In this document: positions 1 to 9,605 of the stretch, one piece after another
How positions within the stretch are numbered: the first letter of the stretch is position 1
Layout of the letters: each line of letters begins with the position of its first letter
Assembly: GCA_014529385.2 (NCBI GenBank)
Contig: CM043967.1
Span: 127,633,182-127,697,181 of the forward strand
Direction of reading: 5' to 3'
Origin: Adiantum capillus-veneris
Lineage: Eukaryota; Streptophyta; Polypodiopsida; Polypodiales; Pteridaceae
Length of the DNA: 64,000 bases
Program-made: the position numbers and the translations under genes
Notes under the pieces: generated by a model
What the model saw: the letters and a program-made list of their open reading frames with translations, nothing else
What the model was told of the DNA's origin: nothing
Database searches by the model: none

Positions 1-1003
1 AAGCACACAACCAAACGCTCCCCAGGCATCGGCCTGCATCGTTCGGAGGTTTTCAAACATACAACGAAACGCTCCCCAGGCATTGGCCTGCGTCGTTCCA
101 AGGTTCAAACAATACCAAAACAATATTTCTCACTTCTCCACCCGGGAGTAAAATCACCAATCATTGAAACCAGTATCAAACCAGAGTCAAACAATTCAAA
201 TCGGCACCAAAATAGGTTCAAAACAGATACCATCCATTTCAAACAAATTCCAAACACGATCACCAAACAAGATCGAACAGAACTCAAACTTAAAAAGCAA
301 TCTCGACATCAATCGAGCTCGAAAAGTCCACTGACTTTCCATCTTGAAACCTGCACCAAAAATTAGGGTTAGGTTCCTTCCATGAGGTCTTAGCCGAGCA
401 CAGCATGGTCTGTCAGCTCTTGGACAAACAGTGTTGCTTTGGCGGCGAAGGTAGTCCCAAGATAGCAATCGCACTAAACCTCCGAGGTCATCTGTTCGTG
501 AAGAGACATCTACTGAGAGATGTCGAGAAATTTCAAGATATAATCTCCTAGGGTTTCCATGGCAAGCATTTCAGGATACCCCACTCTGCCAGAAGTTGCA
601 CTCCGAAGAAAGATGTTAGAAACCATATAACTTCGGGCAAAATTTTTCTTGAAAGCTTGCCAAGTCCTTGGAAGTGTGTTGCTTGGTAGCTGTAGATATC
701 AACATCTGCATCGCACTACTTCTGAGAAAAACAGTGTCTCGAAACAAACCTGGATCCTTCTCATGTAAGTGATCTTAATGGCTTATGCCTTGTAAGACAT
801 GAGCGCGCCCGATGCGCGATGAAGTAAGGGTGGGAGTGGCTAATAAGTCCGGGTTGGAGGGCGAAGATACCTCGAATCAAATTCCAATAGCTCTGTTTGC
901 TCTTTTGTAGGACTGGTACGCGAAGATACCTCGAATCAAATTCCAATAGCTTTGTCTGCTCTTTTGCAGGACCGGTATGCTTTCAGAAAAGCACACGCTT
1001 GAT
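1..1003 (-). other. 5' leader/internal start of a minus-strand gypsy element
   Basis: This stretch lies immediately inside the primer-binding site at 1004-1015, so read on the minus strand it is the start of the internal region of an LTR element that leaves the window at position 1. No long open frame or Gag motif is visible. Two tandem duplications stand out: one of about 54 bp (copies starting near 1 and 55, sharing AAACGCTCCCCAGGCAT) and one of 59 bp (861-919 and 920-978, sharing GCGAAGATACCTCGAATC). The rest is unassigned. Confidence 0.5.
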
Positions 1004-1015
1004 GCTCTGATACCA
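1004..1015 (-). other. primer-binding site (initiator Met tRNA)
   Basis: On the minus strand this reads TGGTATCAGAGC, complementary to the 3' end of plant initiator tRNA-Met. It sits one base inside the end of the LTR at 1017-1825, the same spacing as at 15,517-15,528, and so fixes both orientation and LTR end. Confidence 0.85.
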
Positions 1016-1291
1016 CTGTCACAATGCGGGCACCACGTGCCAATAGAAAAGAATAGACTAAACAGACTTTTAGCACTTCAATAACAACTGAACTGAAAGA
1101 GAGAGACAACACGCGACACGGAGTGGCGGAATTCCACCCCAGAGAGTATTGGCCCGAAACCTTGGCGCCCCTTTCGGTGTTTCTTTATATTGCATCATCA
1201 AAGTACAAGCCGGTACTCCAAACTCTCCACCTTCTCCAGGAAGCATGCCAGAGAATGAGCCCTAGCCTCATATTTAAAGGCCCTTGGCCTA

Positions 1292-1434
1292 AAAAGCAGT
1301 TTACATGAAAAGCTTTCAAACTCAAAAGCTTCTGGTCCAAAAAGCAGTTTACATGAAAAACTTTCAAACTCAAAAGCTTCTGGTCCAAAAAGCAGTTTAC
1401 ATGAAAAGCTTTCAAACTCAAAAGCAATGCCAAA
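1292..1434. repeat. 47/48-bp tandem triplication inside the LTR
   Basis: Three consecutive copies start at 1292, 1339 and 1387, each beginning AAAAAGCAGTTTACATGAAA and containing CTTTCAAACTCAAAAGC. The related LTR at 29,838-30,370 has only about one copy, so the expansion is specific to this insertion or its lineage. Confidence 0.9.
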
Positions 1435-1524
1435 AGCTGTCAACGTAAAATCACGGAAATCCGTACAGCCTGCCACGTCATCATGCCAGCGCAAATTTCG
1501 AAAATCAGCCACGCTGTTGCAGTT

Positions 1525-1700
1525 TTAGGATTAGGGTTTCCAGAATTAGGGTTTGCAGGTTTTAGGATTAGGGTTTCCAGAATTAAGGTTTGCAGGTTTT
1601 AGGGTTAGGGTTTTCAAAATTAGGGTTTTCAGCAATTAGGGTTTCCAGAATTAGGGTTTCAGCAATTAGGGTTTCTAGCAAAAGTTAGGGTTAGGGTTTT
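1525..1700. repeat. degenerate plant-telomere-like (TTTAGGG) cluster in LTR
   Basis: TTAGGG or TTTAGGG occurs more than ten times, separated by short fillers such as TTTCCAGAA and TTTGCAGG. The same kind of cluster, as CCCTAAA, occurs in the G1 3' LTR at about 32,615-32,735 and briefly at 30,275-30,350. It is part of the LTR family and not a chromosome end. Confidence 0.85.
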
Positions 1701-1825
1701 CTGCACTCGGGCAACCACGTCATCACTTTGTGACACTTCTTCTGTTGCTTGTTCTTCTTAGGGTTTAGGCCCCTCGGCCGGTAGCTCCGTTCTTCAGTAG
1801 GTAGACACATCAGCAGTTTGTTACA

Positions 1826-2538
1826 ACGAGGTTATCTTCGCTAGGAAAAGCATCCACTAACACATCATCCTTGTGAACAGTCACATCTTCTTCATGCAAC
1901 TCATCATGCGTGTGAGAAATCACATCTTGATCATGCAAATCATCATGCTTGTCATTGGCACCCAAATCATCATGCTTAGCAATATCATTCAAATCATCAT
2001 GCTTATCTTTGTCATCCAAATCATCATGCTGATCATAATCATTCAATTCCTCATCATGCTTCAAACAATCATGCAAATCCTGTGTGTCATGTTTGGGAGA
2101 AGAAGAGACTGAGAGAGTCTCCTTTTCCCAATCCAGTTGAATCTGTGCCTGCATTTGAGAAAAGAGTCGCCACATCTCTTGCATTCTTGCTGTGGTCTCG
2201 CGGTCATACTCTGCTTGTCTTGCTTTGGCTTCCAAGCGTGCTTGCTCGCTCTCACGTGCTATGGCTGCCATTTTTTCTTGGTACTGGCGCTCTATGGCTG
2301 CCATGTCTTCTTCGTAGGCTTTTCTTTCTGCTTCTCGTTCGGCATCTCTTGCTTTGTCTTCTAACTTCTTGTCCATCATCCTCTTGTCGAAAGCCTCCGT
2401 AGGAGTTAGTGCAATCCTTGTCATAGATGGGAAAGGGGGAGGGTCGGAAAAACCTCTTGGTGGGGAAAATTCTTCTTCACCTCTCTCATGCTCATCACCT
2501 CCAAGCGAAGTATCCATTCCGCTTTGAGTGATGACCAT
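1826..2538 (-). pseudogene. G2 Gag-like protein (coiled coil + HDDL repeat), 3' end cut
   Basis: The frame starts at the minus-strand ATG at 2538 (MVITQSGMDTSLGG) and stays open until the G1 LTR insertion at 1825. It encodes an acidic N-terminus, then a Lys/Glu/Arg-rich helical stretch typical of a coiled coil (about residues 45-125), then SVSSSPKHDTQDL and four to five 9-residue units starting HDDL. Its relatives are at 19,129-19,760, 22,281-22,392 plus 28,253-28,640, 24,027-26,160 and 35,148-35,437. Unlike the copy at 24,027, this one passes directly from coiled coil to HDDL with no Gag core, zinc knuckle or protease. The role as a structural Gag is inferred from its position after leader and LTR. 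Confidence 0.7.
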
Positions 2539-2991
2539 TCTGAAGTCGTGGTTTCTTGTGGGTTCTTGTGGTCTTGGGTTCTTAAGTTCACGAGGAACTT
2601 GGGTTCTTGGGTTCTTGAGGGTCTTGAGGTTTTCTTTCGCTTGCAAACCGCGTTTGAGAAGGATCTTCTCTTCACCCGAGTTCTACTCTTTTCCGCGGGT
2701 GCACCCCTTGGCGGCCTTGCGCTCACACCAAGGTTGCTTTTTCCCACCTCACGTCGATTGGCCGGCCGCTAAGTGCACGGTCCGCTCTCAATGAGTGAAA
2801 AGAGACACAAGGGGAGGCTGGACAAGCCCTTCTTTCTTGGGATTCCTGTCACTCTTCAACAAAACACGATTAGGAATCGACACGCCCAAGCGAACTTGGG
2901 TTTGTGCGACCACAAGAAGCAGAAAAAAATAAAAAAATCTTGTGATTCTTGTGGTTCTTTCCTTGAGTGATACAGAACACTGCCAAAGCTC
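2539..2991 (-). other. G2 leader between primer site and gag (minus)
   Basis: On the minus strand this holds the G2 leader: a conserved block with AGGTGGGAAAAAGCAACC and a run of degenerate AAGAACCC units before the gag ATG. The same leader recurs on the plus strand at 18,913-19,128, 21,829-22,280, 23,574-24,026 and 34,663-35,147, and inverted at 28,643-28,813. Its upstream end at 2987-2991 is the AGCTC target where the copia element landed. Confidence 0.8.
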
Positions 2992-3196
2992 TGAAGGAGT
3001 ACGAGCGGAAGTGTGACGCGAGAGAGAGTGCGAGAGGAAGAGCACGACGATATGGTGAACTCGCTCTACTGTAATGTGTAGAGCATAGTGAGTTCTTATT
3101 AGGTTTTTACAAAAGAATATGTGTACATACCTGGCGGCCCGCGCACTTACCTGGGCGACCACATTGGGCTTTATACCCCAACAACCTCCCACTTAA
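2992..3196 (-). repeat. copia 3' LTR (2992-3183) and polypurine tract (3184-3196)
   Basis: Read on the minus strand the LTR starts TGTTGGGGTATAAAGCC and ends GTACTCCTTCA, with TATAAA close to its start. The purine tract AAGTGGGAGGT directly precedes it and would prime plus-strand synthesis. The length equals that of the partner LTR at 8296-8487. Confidence 0.92.
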
Positions 3197-3272
3197 AGTC
3201 CAATGTGGTACTTTAAGTGTGAGAGAAGCTACTATACAAGCTAATATACAAGAGATGTAGAGAAGTGATGTA

Positions 3273-3835
3273 CTACCCTACACCTAACTGCTTGCGAAAA
3301 TGCGCAAAGCTCTCTGAGGGAAGTCCTTTTGTATGTAGATCAGCAGGATTTTCGGTGGTGTGAACTTTGACAAGTTGAAGTTGCTTATCCTCAAGCATTT
3401 CCCTGATGAAATGATACTTCACATCCACATGCTTTGTCTTTGAGTGATAAACTGGATTGCGAGCCAATTGTATAGCACTTTGACTATCACAATATAACAC
3501 AGGCATCTCTTCTTTGATTCCCAAATCTGTTACTAGTCGATTAAGCCAAATTGATTCTTTGCATGCCTCTGAAGCTGCAACATATTCAGCCTCTGTAGTA
3601 GACCGAGTAACACAATCTTGTAATCTAGAACGCCATGATACTGCTCCACCAGCCAATGTAAAGACATACCCTGACGTAGACCTTCGGTTGTCTAAGTCAC
3701 CTGCATAATCTGAGTCTGTAAAACCCTTTACACTTAGCTCCTGACTCCCATAGCATATGAGCATACTCTTTGTAGCTTTCAGGTATCTCAATATTCCTTT
3801 CACTGCCTCCCAATGTTTCTTGCCTGGGTTTTGAC
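3273..3835 (-). pseudogene. copia RNase H domain
   Basis: The minus-strand frame 3803-3273 holds a full copia RNase H. GFTDSDYAGD carries the first catalytic Asp, RSTSGYVF follows, then STTEAEYVAASEA with the catalytic Glu, LYCDSQSAIQLA with the next Asp, and KTKHVDVKYHFIRE near the end. It stops naturally at 3273, about 80 bp before the polypurine tract. It is out of frame with the RT upstream because of a single-base shift near 3,815-3,830; downstream of that the domain is intact. Confidence 0.9.
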
Positions 3836-4954
3836 ATGTATCGACTTACTACTCCCACTGCAAATGCAATGTCTGGGCGAGTAGCAATCATTGCATACAT
3901 TAAACTACCCACTGCAGACGCATATGGAATCTTATCCATTTCAGCCCGTTCTTCCTCAGACACAGGACAATCTTGTTTGCTAAGTTTCACATATGGTGGC
4001 AATGGAACACTCAATGCCTTTCCCTTCTCCATATTGAAACGTTGCAAAACCTTGTCAATATACTCTGTTTGAGATAACCAAATCAACTTCTTTGATCTCT
4101 CTCTCTCAATGCGCATACCAAGTATATGACTTGCCTCACCCATGTCTTTCATGTCAAACGATTTTGCCATCTTTGACTTCAAAGCTGAAATTTCTTCCAA
4201 GTGCTTGCCAACAATCAACATGTCATCCACATACAAAGTAAGGATCAGCCAATTGCCATCCTTAGCCTTCTTTGTATATAGACAGTGATCGAACTCACTA
4301 CGTTTGTAGCCTTGAGAAAGCATAAACTTGTGGAACTTATGGTACCATGCCCTCGGTGATTGTTTTAAGCCATAAAGACTCTTTAACAACTGGCATACCA
4401 AATCTTCCTTGCCTTTCTCAACAAACCCTTCTGGCTGCTGCATGTAAATTTCCACATCTAAATCACCATGCAAGAACGCTGTCTTGACATCCATTTGGTG
4501 CAACACCAAATCTAATATGGCAACCAATGCAAGAAAGCATCTCAATGTAGTCATCTTGACCATCGGAGAGAAGACTTCATCAAAGTCAATGCCTTGTTCT
4601 TGCTTAAAGCCCTTGGCAACAAGCCTTGCTTTGTACTTTGGCTGACTATCATGAGCGGTGATCTTATACCTGTAAACCCATTTACAAGGTAAGAGCCTTT
4701 TTGCCCTGTGGTAATTTAACTAGCTTCCATGTCTGGTTTTTATGCAGAGCTATCATCTCTGACTGCATGGCCAATTGCCAATTCCCGGAGTCCTTCATTT
4801 GCACTGCTTCCTTGTAACATGAAGGCTCATTGCAATCAGTCAACATGACATAGTTCATAGATGGAACAAACCTATCAGGAGGTCGCGTGATACGTCCAGA
4901 TCTACGCACAATAGGTGGCTCAGGCTTAGCCACAACCTGTGGTTCCAATCTATC
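3697..4954 (-). pseudogene. copia reverse transcriptase
   Basis: Two frames together cover the RT domain. The N-terminal part (4948-4682) has RRSGRITRPPDRF and NWQLAMQSEM. The body (about 4690-3815) has QMDVKTAFLHGDL, the PEGF box, SLYGLKQSPRAWY and the catalytic YVDD at 4222-4233, ending in ATRPDIAFAVG. A one-base shift near 4,690 joins the two frames. The in-frame TAG at 4955-4957 separates RT from integrase; in an intact copia element gag-pol is one frame. The aspartates of YVDD are present, so loss of function rests on the frame breaks. Confidence 0.92.
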
Positions 4955-6445
4955 CTATCCTTGCTCCTCTTGAGCCCTGACATTTTGTCTTGCACGTGCA
5001 GGTCCATTTTCTTGGAAGACAACTCTTCTAATCTCCTCAACCCTCTCTGGTTTAGAATGATATTTGGATTCATTAAGGTGAACATCATTGCTGCGGACAA
5101 CCTTTCTGGATTCGGGATCCCAAAGTCTGTACCCCGTCTCACCAGAATTACCATAGCCTAGAAAGATGCACTTTCTACTCTTTGGCTCAAGTTTGTTCCT
5201 AAATTCCTTTGGACCGTGAGTATATGCCTCACAGCCAAAGACTCTGAGATGCTTGTGTGAGGGCATTTTGCCTGACCATACCATCTCTGGCACTGAATCC
5301 TTCTGCAAAACCTTGCTAGGAGATCTATTTACAAGATGAACAACTGTTGATACAGCTTCAGCCCAAAACCCATTTGGCAGCTGTGCATTAGACAACATAC
5401 CTCTGACCTTCTCTTGTATGGTTCTATTCATCCTCTCAGCAACACCATTTTGAGGAGGATTGTAAGGAGCAGTAAGTTCACGTTTTATACCTTTTGACTC
5501 ACAAAAGTCCTGAAAGGCCTTTGAAACATACTCTCCACCATTGTCAGTGCGTAAGCATTTAAGCTTCTTGCCACTCTGATTCTCCACAAGTGTCACAAAC
5601 GTTTTGAAAACACTAAACGCTTCATCCTTGTGCTTGAGAAAGTAAACCCATACTTTCCTCGAGTAATCATCTATAAATGTCATAAAGTAAGAAGCTCCCC
5701 CTAGAGATAGGTTAGGCATAGGTCCACACAAATCACTATGAACAAGTGCCAACTGTGTATCTCTGCTACTGCTTCTATGCTTATGTGGCTGTTGTGTTTG
5801 CTTACCATACAGACAATGCTCACAGAATTCAAAATCATTAAATGAAAAGCCAGGCAAATAACCAGAACGAGACAAGATTTCCATTCCCTTCTTGGACATA
5901 TGTCCTAACTGGCTATGCCACAAAGAAACGTTCGGCTGCTCGGTTACATTGATTACATTTTTAGAGACATTTGATACATAAATCATGTAAAGTCCTCCAG
6001 ACTTTACTCCATGTGCTACTGTCATAGAACCCTTGGATATCTTCCACATGTTCTGTCCAAAAGTGGTGATGTAGCCAACATCATCAAGTAAACCTGTGCT
6101 GATCAAGCTCTTTGTAATTGCGGGAACATGTCTCACATTCTTCAGCGTGAAAGAAGAGCCATTCTGAAACTTCAATTGAACATCTCCAACACCTAAGATC
6201 TCACATGTCTGCCCATTGCCTAGCCGAACATGATCTTTAGTGGTCACATAAGAGGTAAACCACTCCTTGTTTGGAGACACATGAAGTGATGCCCCTGAGT
6301 CTATAATCCAGTCACTCAATGAATTTCCATCAGATGCTGTAAGAAGAGCTGAGTCCATTGTATTCTTCAAGAAGTAGATGTCTCCTGACACTAGACTGTC
6401 ATCCTTTGCAACAGTGTTTGTCACATTTATTTCTTGAATCTTCAC
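4955..6445 (-). CDS. copia protease and integrase segment of pol
   Basis: A 496-codon open segment. The protease motif WIIDSGASLHVSP is near residues 45-58. The integrase zinc-binding region follows with WHSQLGHM and CEHCLYGKQ (two His, two Cys). The catalytic core has LVHSDLCGP, RTDNGGEY and NGVAERMNR, giving the D, D and E. The segment continues through the GKMPSHKHLRVFGCEAY box and the FLGY motif, and ends at a TAG. All catalytic residues I can check are present, so this is the best-preserved part of the element. The true start is not here: the polyprotein would begin in gag. Confidence 0.9.
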   Translation of the reverse strand: MKIQEINVTNTVAKDDSLVSGDIYFLKNTMDSALLTASDGNSLSDWIIDSGASLHVSPNKEWFTSYVTTKDHVRLGNGQTCEILGVGDVQLKFQNGSSFTLKNVRHVPAITKSLISTGLLDDVGYITTFGQNMWKISKGSMTVAHGVKSGGLYMIYVSNVSKNVINVTEQPNVSLWHSQLGHMSKKGMEILSRSGYLPGFSFNDFEFCEHCLYGKQTQQPHKHRSSSRDTQLALVHSDLCGPMPNLSLGGASYFMTFIDDYSRKVWVYFLKHKDEAFSVFKTFVTLVENQSGKKLKCLRTDNGGEYVSKAFQDFCESKGIKRELTAPYNPPQNGVAERMNRTIQEKVRGMLSNAQLPNGFWAEAVSTVVHLVNRSPSKVLQKDSVPEMVWSGKMPSHKHLRVFGCEAYTHGPKEFRNKLEPKSRKCIFLGYGNSGETGYRLWDPESRKVVRSNDVHLNESKYHSKPERVEEIRRVVFQENGPARARQNVRAQEEQG

Positions 6446-6502
6446 TGAGGACTTGTTCTTCTCACCATGGTCTTCAGCTTTCTCTTTGCCTTTTTCTGCT
6501 TT

Positions 6503-7255
6503 TCATTCTCTGCAGTCTCTTTTCATGTGACCCTTCTTGCCACAATGGTAGCATTCTATGTCACTCTTGCCTTTAGCACTGCGGGACTTGCTACGAGACT
6601 GATTCCTCTTTCCACCTTTGTACTTTTCTTTGGTCCTTCCCCTGACAACTAAGGCTGTTCCTTTGCCTTTGTCCATTGTCTTTCTATTGGTTTCTTCAGT
6701 AAGCAGACTTCCTTCTACACTTGCTATGTTCAAACCATCTGGAGGTGCAGAATTACTCAAAGCTGTGCGAAAAGTGTCCCAACTTTCCGGCAATGTGATC
6801 AACAGGAACATAGCTCTAACAGGTTCATCAAACTTGACACCTTGAGCTGACAATTGACTGTAGATGGTGTTGAATTCATTCAGATGATTGGACATAGGTG
6901 TCCCTTCTTTCATCTTCAAGTCAACAAGCTTCTTAAGCCAGTATACCTGTGAAGCTGCACTCTGCTTCTCATAAAGATCACTCAGCTTTAACCATTCTTA
7001 ATAAGCCGACATCTCATCTGCTACATTGAAGTAAACGCTTTCTGCCAAAGTCTGCATAATGGTAGAAAGTGCCAATTCATCCATTTCGCTCCATTCATTT
7101 TCGTCCATATCTTCTGGTTTTATCCTCTTGAGCTTTATAGGTTTTATCTGCTTCTTTTGTACCAACACGTGCCAAATCTGCTTCTTCCACAATGGGAAAT
7201 TGGTTCCATCCAGCTTCTTGATATTGTAAAGAGCAGTGTCCTGTGATCCAGCCAT
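6503..7255 (-). pseudogene. copia Gag with CCHC zinc knuckle
   Basis: Translation from the minus-strand ATG at 7255 (MAGSQDTALYNIKKLDGTNF) gives a typical copia Gag. The KLDGTNFPLWKKQI motif sits at the N-terminus, the UBN2-like helical domain follows, and CYHCGKKGHMKRDC forms a C-X2-C-X4-H-X4-C nucleic-acid-binding knuckle near the C-terminus. One in-frame TAA at about 7,007 interrupts it, and a second stop at 6503 lies just after the knuckle. About 60 bp then separates Gag from the open pol segment. Confidence 0.88.
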
Positions 7256-8281
7256 AGCTACGCTTCACAGTAGTTTACTTTCCTGGGAAAAATTCGGCAA
7301 AGTTTCCCCTGTAAACTGACCTCTGAACCAATATCAACTTGTCAAATGAACCAAGAAAGCTTCAGATTCTGCATAAATTTCGGCAGTCTCCTTTGTAAAA
7401 TGGCTCTGGTGTACTAAAAAAACAGATCAAAAAACAGCTCAAAAAACCACTGTCTCTCCAACACTGTAAGCTGTGGGTAAACCCGTCCTGCACTTGTACT
7501 GTCTCTCACTGTCCTGTCACTGTCCTGCAAGCATAGACTGCGACAATGCCTCAACGGCAGTAAAGCAAAGATGCAATCCCAACTGTCTAACTCACAGTCA
7601 ATACATCCTAGCTGCCTATCTAAGGGTGCTCGAGGGATCGCTCCAAGACCTGTATCACCGAAAGGATCTCAACATTCGAGAATCCCCCAGCTCAATAAAA
7701 CCTCACTCGACCCTCAACAAAGGCTACAGTAAATCTGACAGTACATAGACTTCCCACAAAGTCATACATCCACAAATTTCCCACTGTATACTGTAACCGC
7801 TGCGGCGGTTGTTTGCTGTGTGACTCACAGCCATCAAACCCTCAACAGACATACATCATCTGTGACAATACATCCCATGTGGAAGTACCTGCAATGTCAG
7901 GATGAAATCTGGAATATCAAGCAGCAAACACAAGCTACCTGATGAACTAGTGAATGTCGCCTACAGTTTGTGTGTAGATGCGCCCGTGTCGTATGTGACA
8001 CGCCTCCAAGAACTGTGAGCCGTCCTTCGATGTGTAGACAGCCACAAATCAACACTCTGGGAGTGCCGATATCCTCAGCACCTGCAGTCGTAGGCCGAAA
8101 CCCCAAATTTGCAGAGTCAGATCTACACCCACTGAGACCACGTAGTCGAAAATGGCCTGCGCAGAACTTTGACGAAGCCGAACGGTGGCCGAGATGGCCG
8201 TGTCTTCGCCTGTCGAATCTCACTCCAATCTGAGCAGGTGACTCTGGCTACCTGCAAATGCTGCCCCGAGCCTCGATCTGA
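7256..8281 (-). other. copia 5' untranslated leader
   Basis: About 1 kb lies between primer site and gag ATG. No convincing coding sequence is seen; the small open frames here have no recognisable motif. Leaders in this family are expected to hold the packaging signal, but I cannot point to one. Confidence 0.7.
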
Positions 8282-8293
8282 GCTCTGATACCA
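8282..8293 (-). other. copia primer-binding site
   Basis: Minus strand TGGTATCAGAGC, two bases inside the LTR end at 8296; complementary to initiator tRNA-Met. Confidence 0.9.
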
Positions 8294-8295
8294 GT

Positions 8296-8487
8296 TGAAG
8301 GAGTACGAGCGGAAGTGTGACGCGAGAGAGAGTGCGAGAAGAAGAGCACGACGATATGGTGAACTCGCTCTACTGTAATGTGTAGAGCATAGTGAGTTCT
8401 TATTAGGTTTTTACAAAAGAATATGTGTACATACCAGGCGGCCCGCCCACTTACCTGGGCGACCACATTGGGCTTTATACCCCAACA
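8296..8487 (-). repeat. copia 5' LTR
   Basis: 192 bp, with TATAAAGCC near its start on the minus strand. By eye it differs from the 3' LTR at three sites, all substitutions with no indel. Confidence 0.93.
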
Positions 8488-8488
8488 A

Positions 8489-8500
8489 GCTCTGATACCA
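8489..8500 (-). other. G2 primer-binding site, right half at copia insertion point
   Basis: TGGTATCAGAGC on the minus strand, adjoining the G2 LTR at 8502. The copia target duplication (8488-8492) overlaps it, so the remainder of the G2 leader is 5.5 kb away at 2991. The G2 copy could no longer be primed normally after the insertion. Confidence 0.9.
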
Positions 8501-8501
8501 A

Positions 8502-9598
8502 TGTAAGGTGCTGTGGAATGATTGTTTGCGCTTTGCTTAAGATGAGTGCTCCGAACTGTGCTCAAGGTTCCTTTTGGTTCTTATGGAAGGGAGAACCTTC
8601 CGTTCTTAATGGAAAGTGCTATGATCACAAACAAAGTGAATGGACACTGTGAGTGCGAGTGTATGAGAATGAGAGATAGAGAGAAGAGAGATACGACACA
8701 AGAGACGTAAAACCCTCCTCCGAAGGCCCCACTGGTGCAATGCGTATGCAATGGACTGATGCAACTTGGACTATGCCGATGACGACGACGACTCTAGGGC
8801 CGAAATCTGTGGTCTTCTATTTGCTGAATTTCGGGACTGTTTCGGTGGCTGAAAATGACTGTTTTGGCTGCGTTTTCATGGGCTGAAAATGGGGGTTCTT
8901 CTGCAACGAATTAGGCTGAATCTGCTGTGTTTTCATCAGCTGAAAATCTGCGTTTTTGAATGCTGAAGATCTGCGTTTTTATGGCTGAAAAACGTTATCT
9001 GTCTGTTGTTATTCCTAGAGTTAGTAAAACGCTGAAGTGGGGCTGTTGGTCGGGGGGAAAAACGCCAAGGAACAAAGGTTGTTGGCGATGGATGCTTGTG
9101 GAAACGCCAAGGGGGGGAAGAGGTATGGTGCTTATGCTTGGATGGGGATGGCTCACCAAGGGATTGCTTGGGGAGGTCTTGTTGAGAGAGGGAGGGAGTA
9201 CCTGTTGCTTGGGAAAGCCTGCTGTGCTCCTTGCTCATCTGTCCAATTGTGCTAACTTGGGTTTGCTTATATATTAACTGAGCAAAATTGCCCTACCTAC
9301 TTTTGTTGGAAAGTCACTTAAAAATAATAAGTGAAAATACTAAAAATAGGGAAAATAGGCTAAATGCACTGGAAAAATCCCTTGATGGAATCTGATGGAT
9401 TCTGATGGGAATACCGATGATCATGCTGTGTGCAACCAGAGGATATGGATCTACACTAAGTGACTGGGCATGCACGGTCTACAAATAGACTCACAAAAGT
9501 GCCAGATCACTTCTAATCTAGACTTGACCGGACTGATTGAACCTTGATCATGCTGTAGCTTGTCCACGGACACATACGGTTGGATCTGTCACGTGACA
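8502..9598 (-). repeat. G2 5' LTR, minus orientation
   Basis: The LTR spans TGTAAGGTG at 8502 (minus-strand end CCTTACA) to the palindrome TGTCACGTGACA at 9587-9598 (its start). A TATA box TATATAAG lies on the minus strand at 9273-9266, within the block found in all G2 LTRs. Scattered AAAACGCT motifs (AGCGTTTT on the sense strand) occur downstream of it. It is the 5' LTR of the G2 element whose gag is at 1826-2538. Confidence 0.88.
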
Positions 9599-9605
9599 GA
9601 TCCAA
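9580..9605. repeat. 26-bp perfect palindrome at LTR terminus
   Basis: The 12-bp LTR terminus TGTCACGTGACA is extended on both sides by TTGGATC and GATCCAA, giving a perfect 26-bp palindrome with CACGTG at the centre. A duplicated LTR end follows: TGATCATGCT starts at 9545 and again at 9612, period 67 bp. Confidence 0.9.

Larger units (their letters stand above)
1017..1825 (-). mobile_element. gypsy (G1-type) 5' LTR, minus orientation
   Basis: The segment is bounded by TGTCACAA at 1017 and TTGTTACA at 1825, with a primer site directly next to the left end, so it is the 5' LTR of a minus-strand element whose body continues leftward out of the window. A close relative is the solo LTR at 29,838-30,370. 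Position 1825 interrupts the G2 gag frame (1826-2538), so this element inserted into a G2 copy; the duplicated target would be ACGAG, but the other end is not visible. The motif CGTCATCACTTTGTGACA at 1718-1735 matches the start of other G1 LTRs and lies inside this longer version. It contains a triplicated unit (1292-1434) and telomere-like repeats (1525-1700). Confidence 0.75.
2992..8487 (-). mobile_element. nearly complete Ty1/copia retrotransposon
   Basis: This is a 5,496-bp element with two 192-bp LTRs (2992-3183 and 8296-8487), primer site at 8282-8293, polypurine tract at 3184-3196, and Gag, protease, integrase, RT and RNaseH in copia order on the minus strand. A 5-bp target duplication AGCTC lies at 2987-2991 and 8488-8492. 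The flanks rejoin to the sequence of an intact G2 primer site, so it inserted exactly in that site. The LTRs differ at three positions by eye (about 98.4% identity), so the insertion is fairly recent. Coding damage is light: two or three nonsense codons and two frameshifts. Confidence 0.95.

Noticed and set aside
1292-1434. CRISPR-like array
   Set aside because: Directly adjoining tandem copies without spacers, in a plant LTR.
1525-1700. True telomere or interstitial telomere scar
   Set aside because: Units are irregular, mixed with fillers, and lie within an LTR that recurs elsewhere with similar clusters.
8489-8500. tRNA genes at the TGGTATCAGAGC sites
   Set aside because: Only the 12-base complement to the tRNA 3' end is present, always next to an LTR; no cloverleaf.
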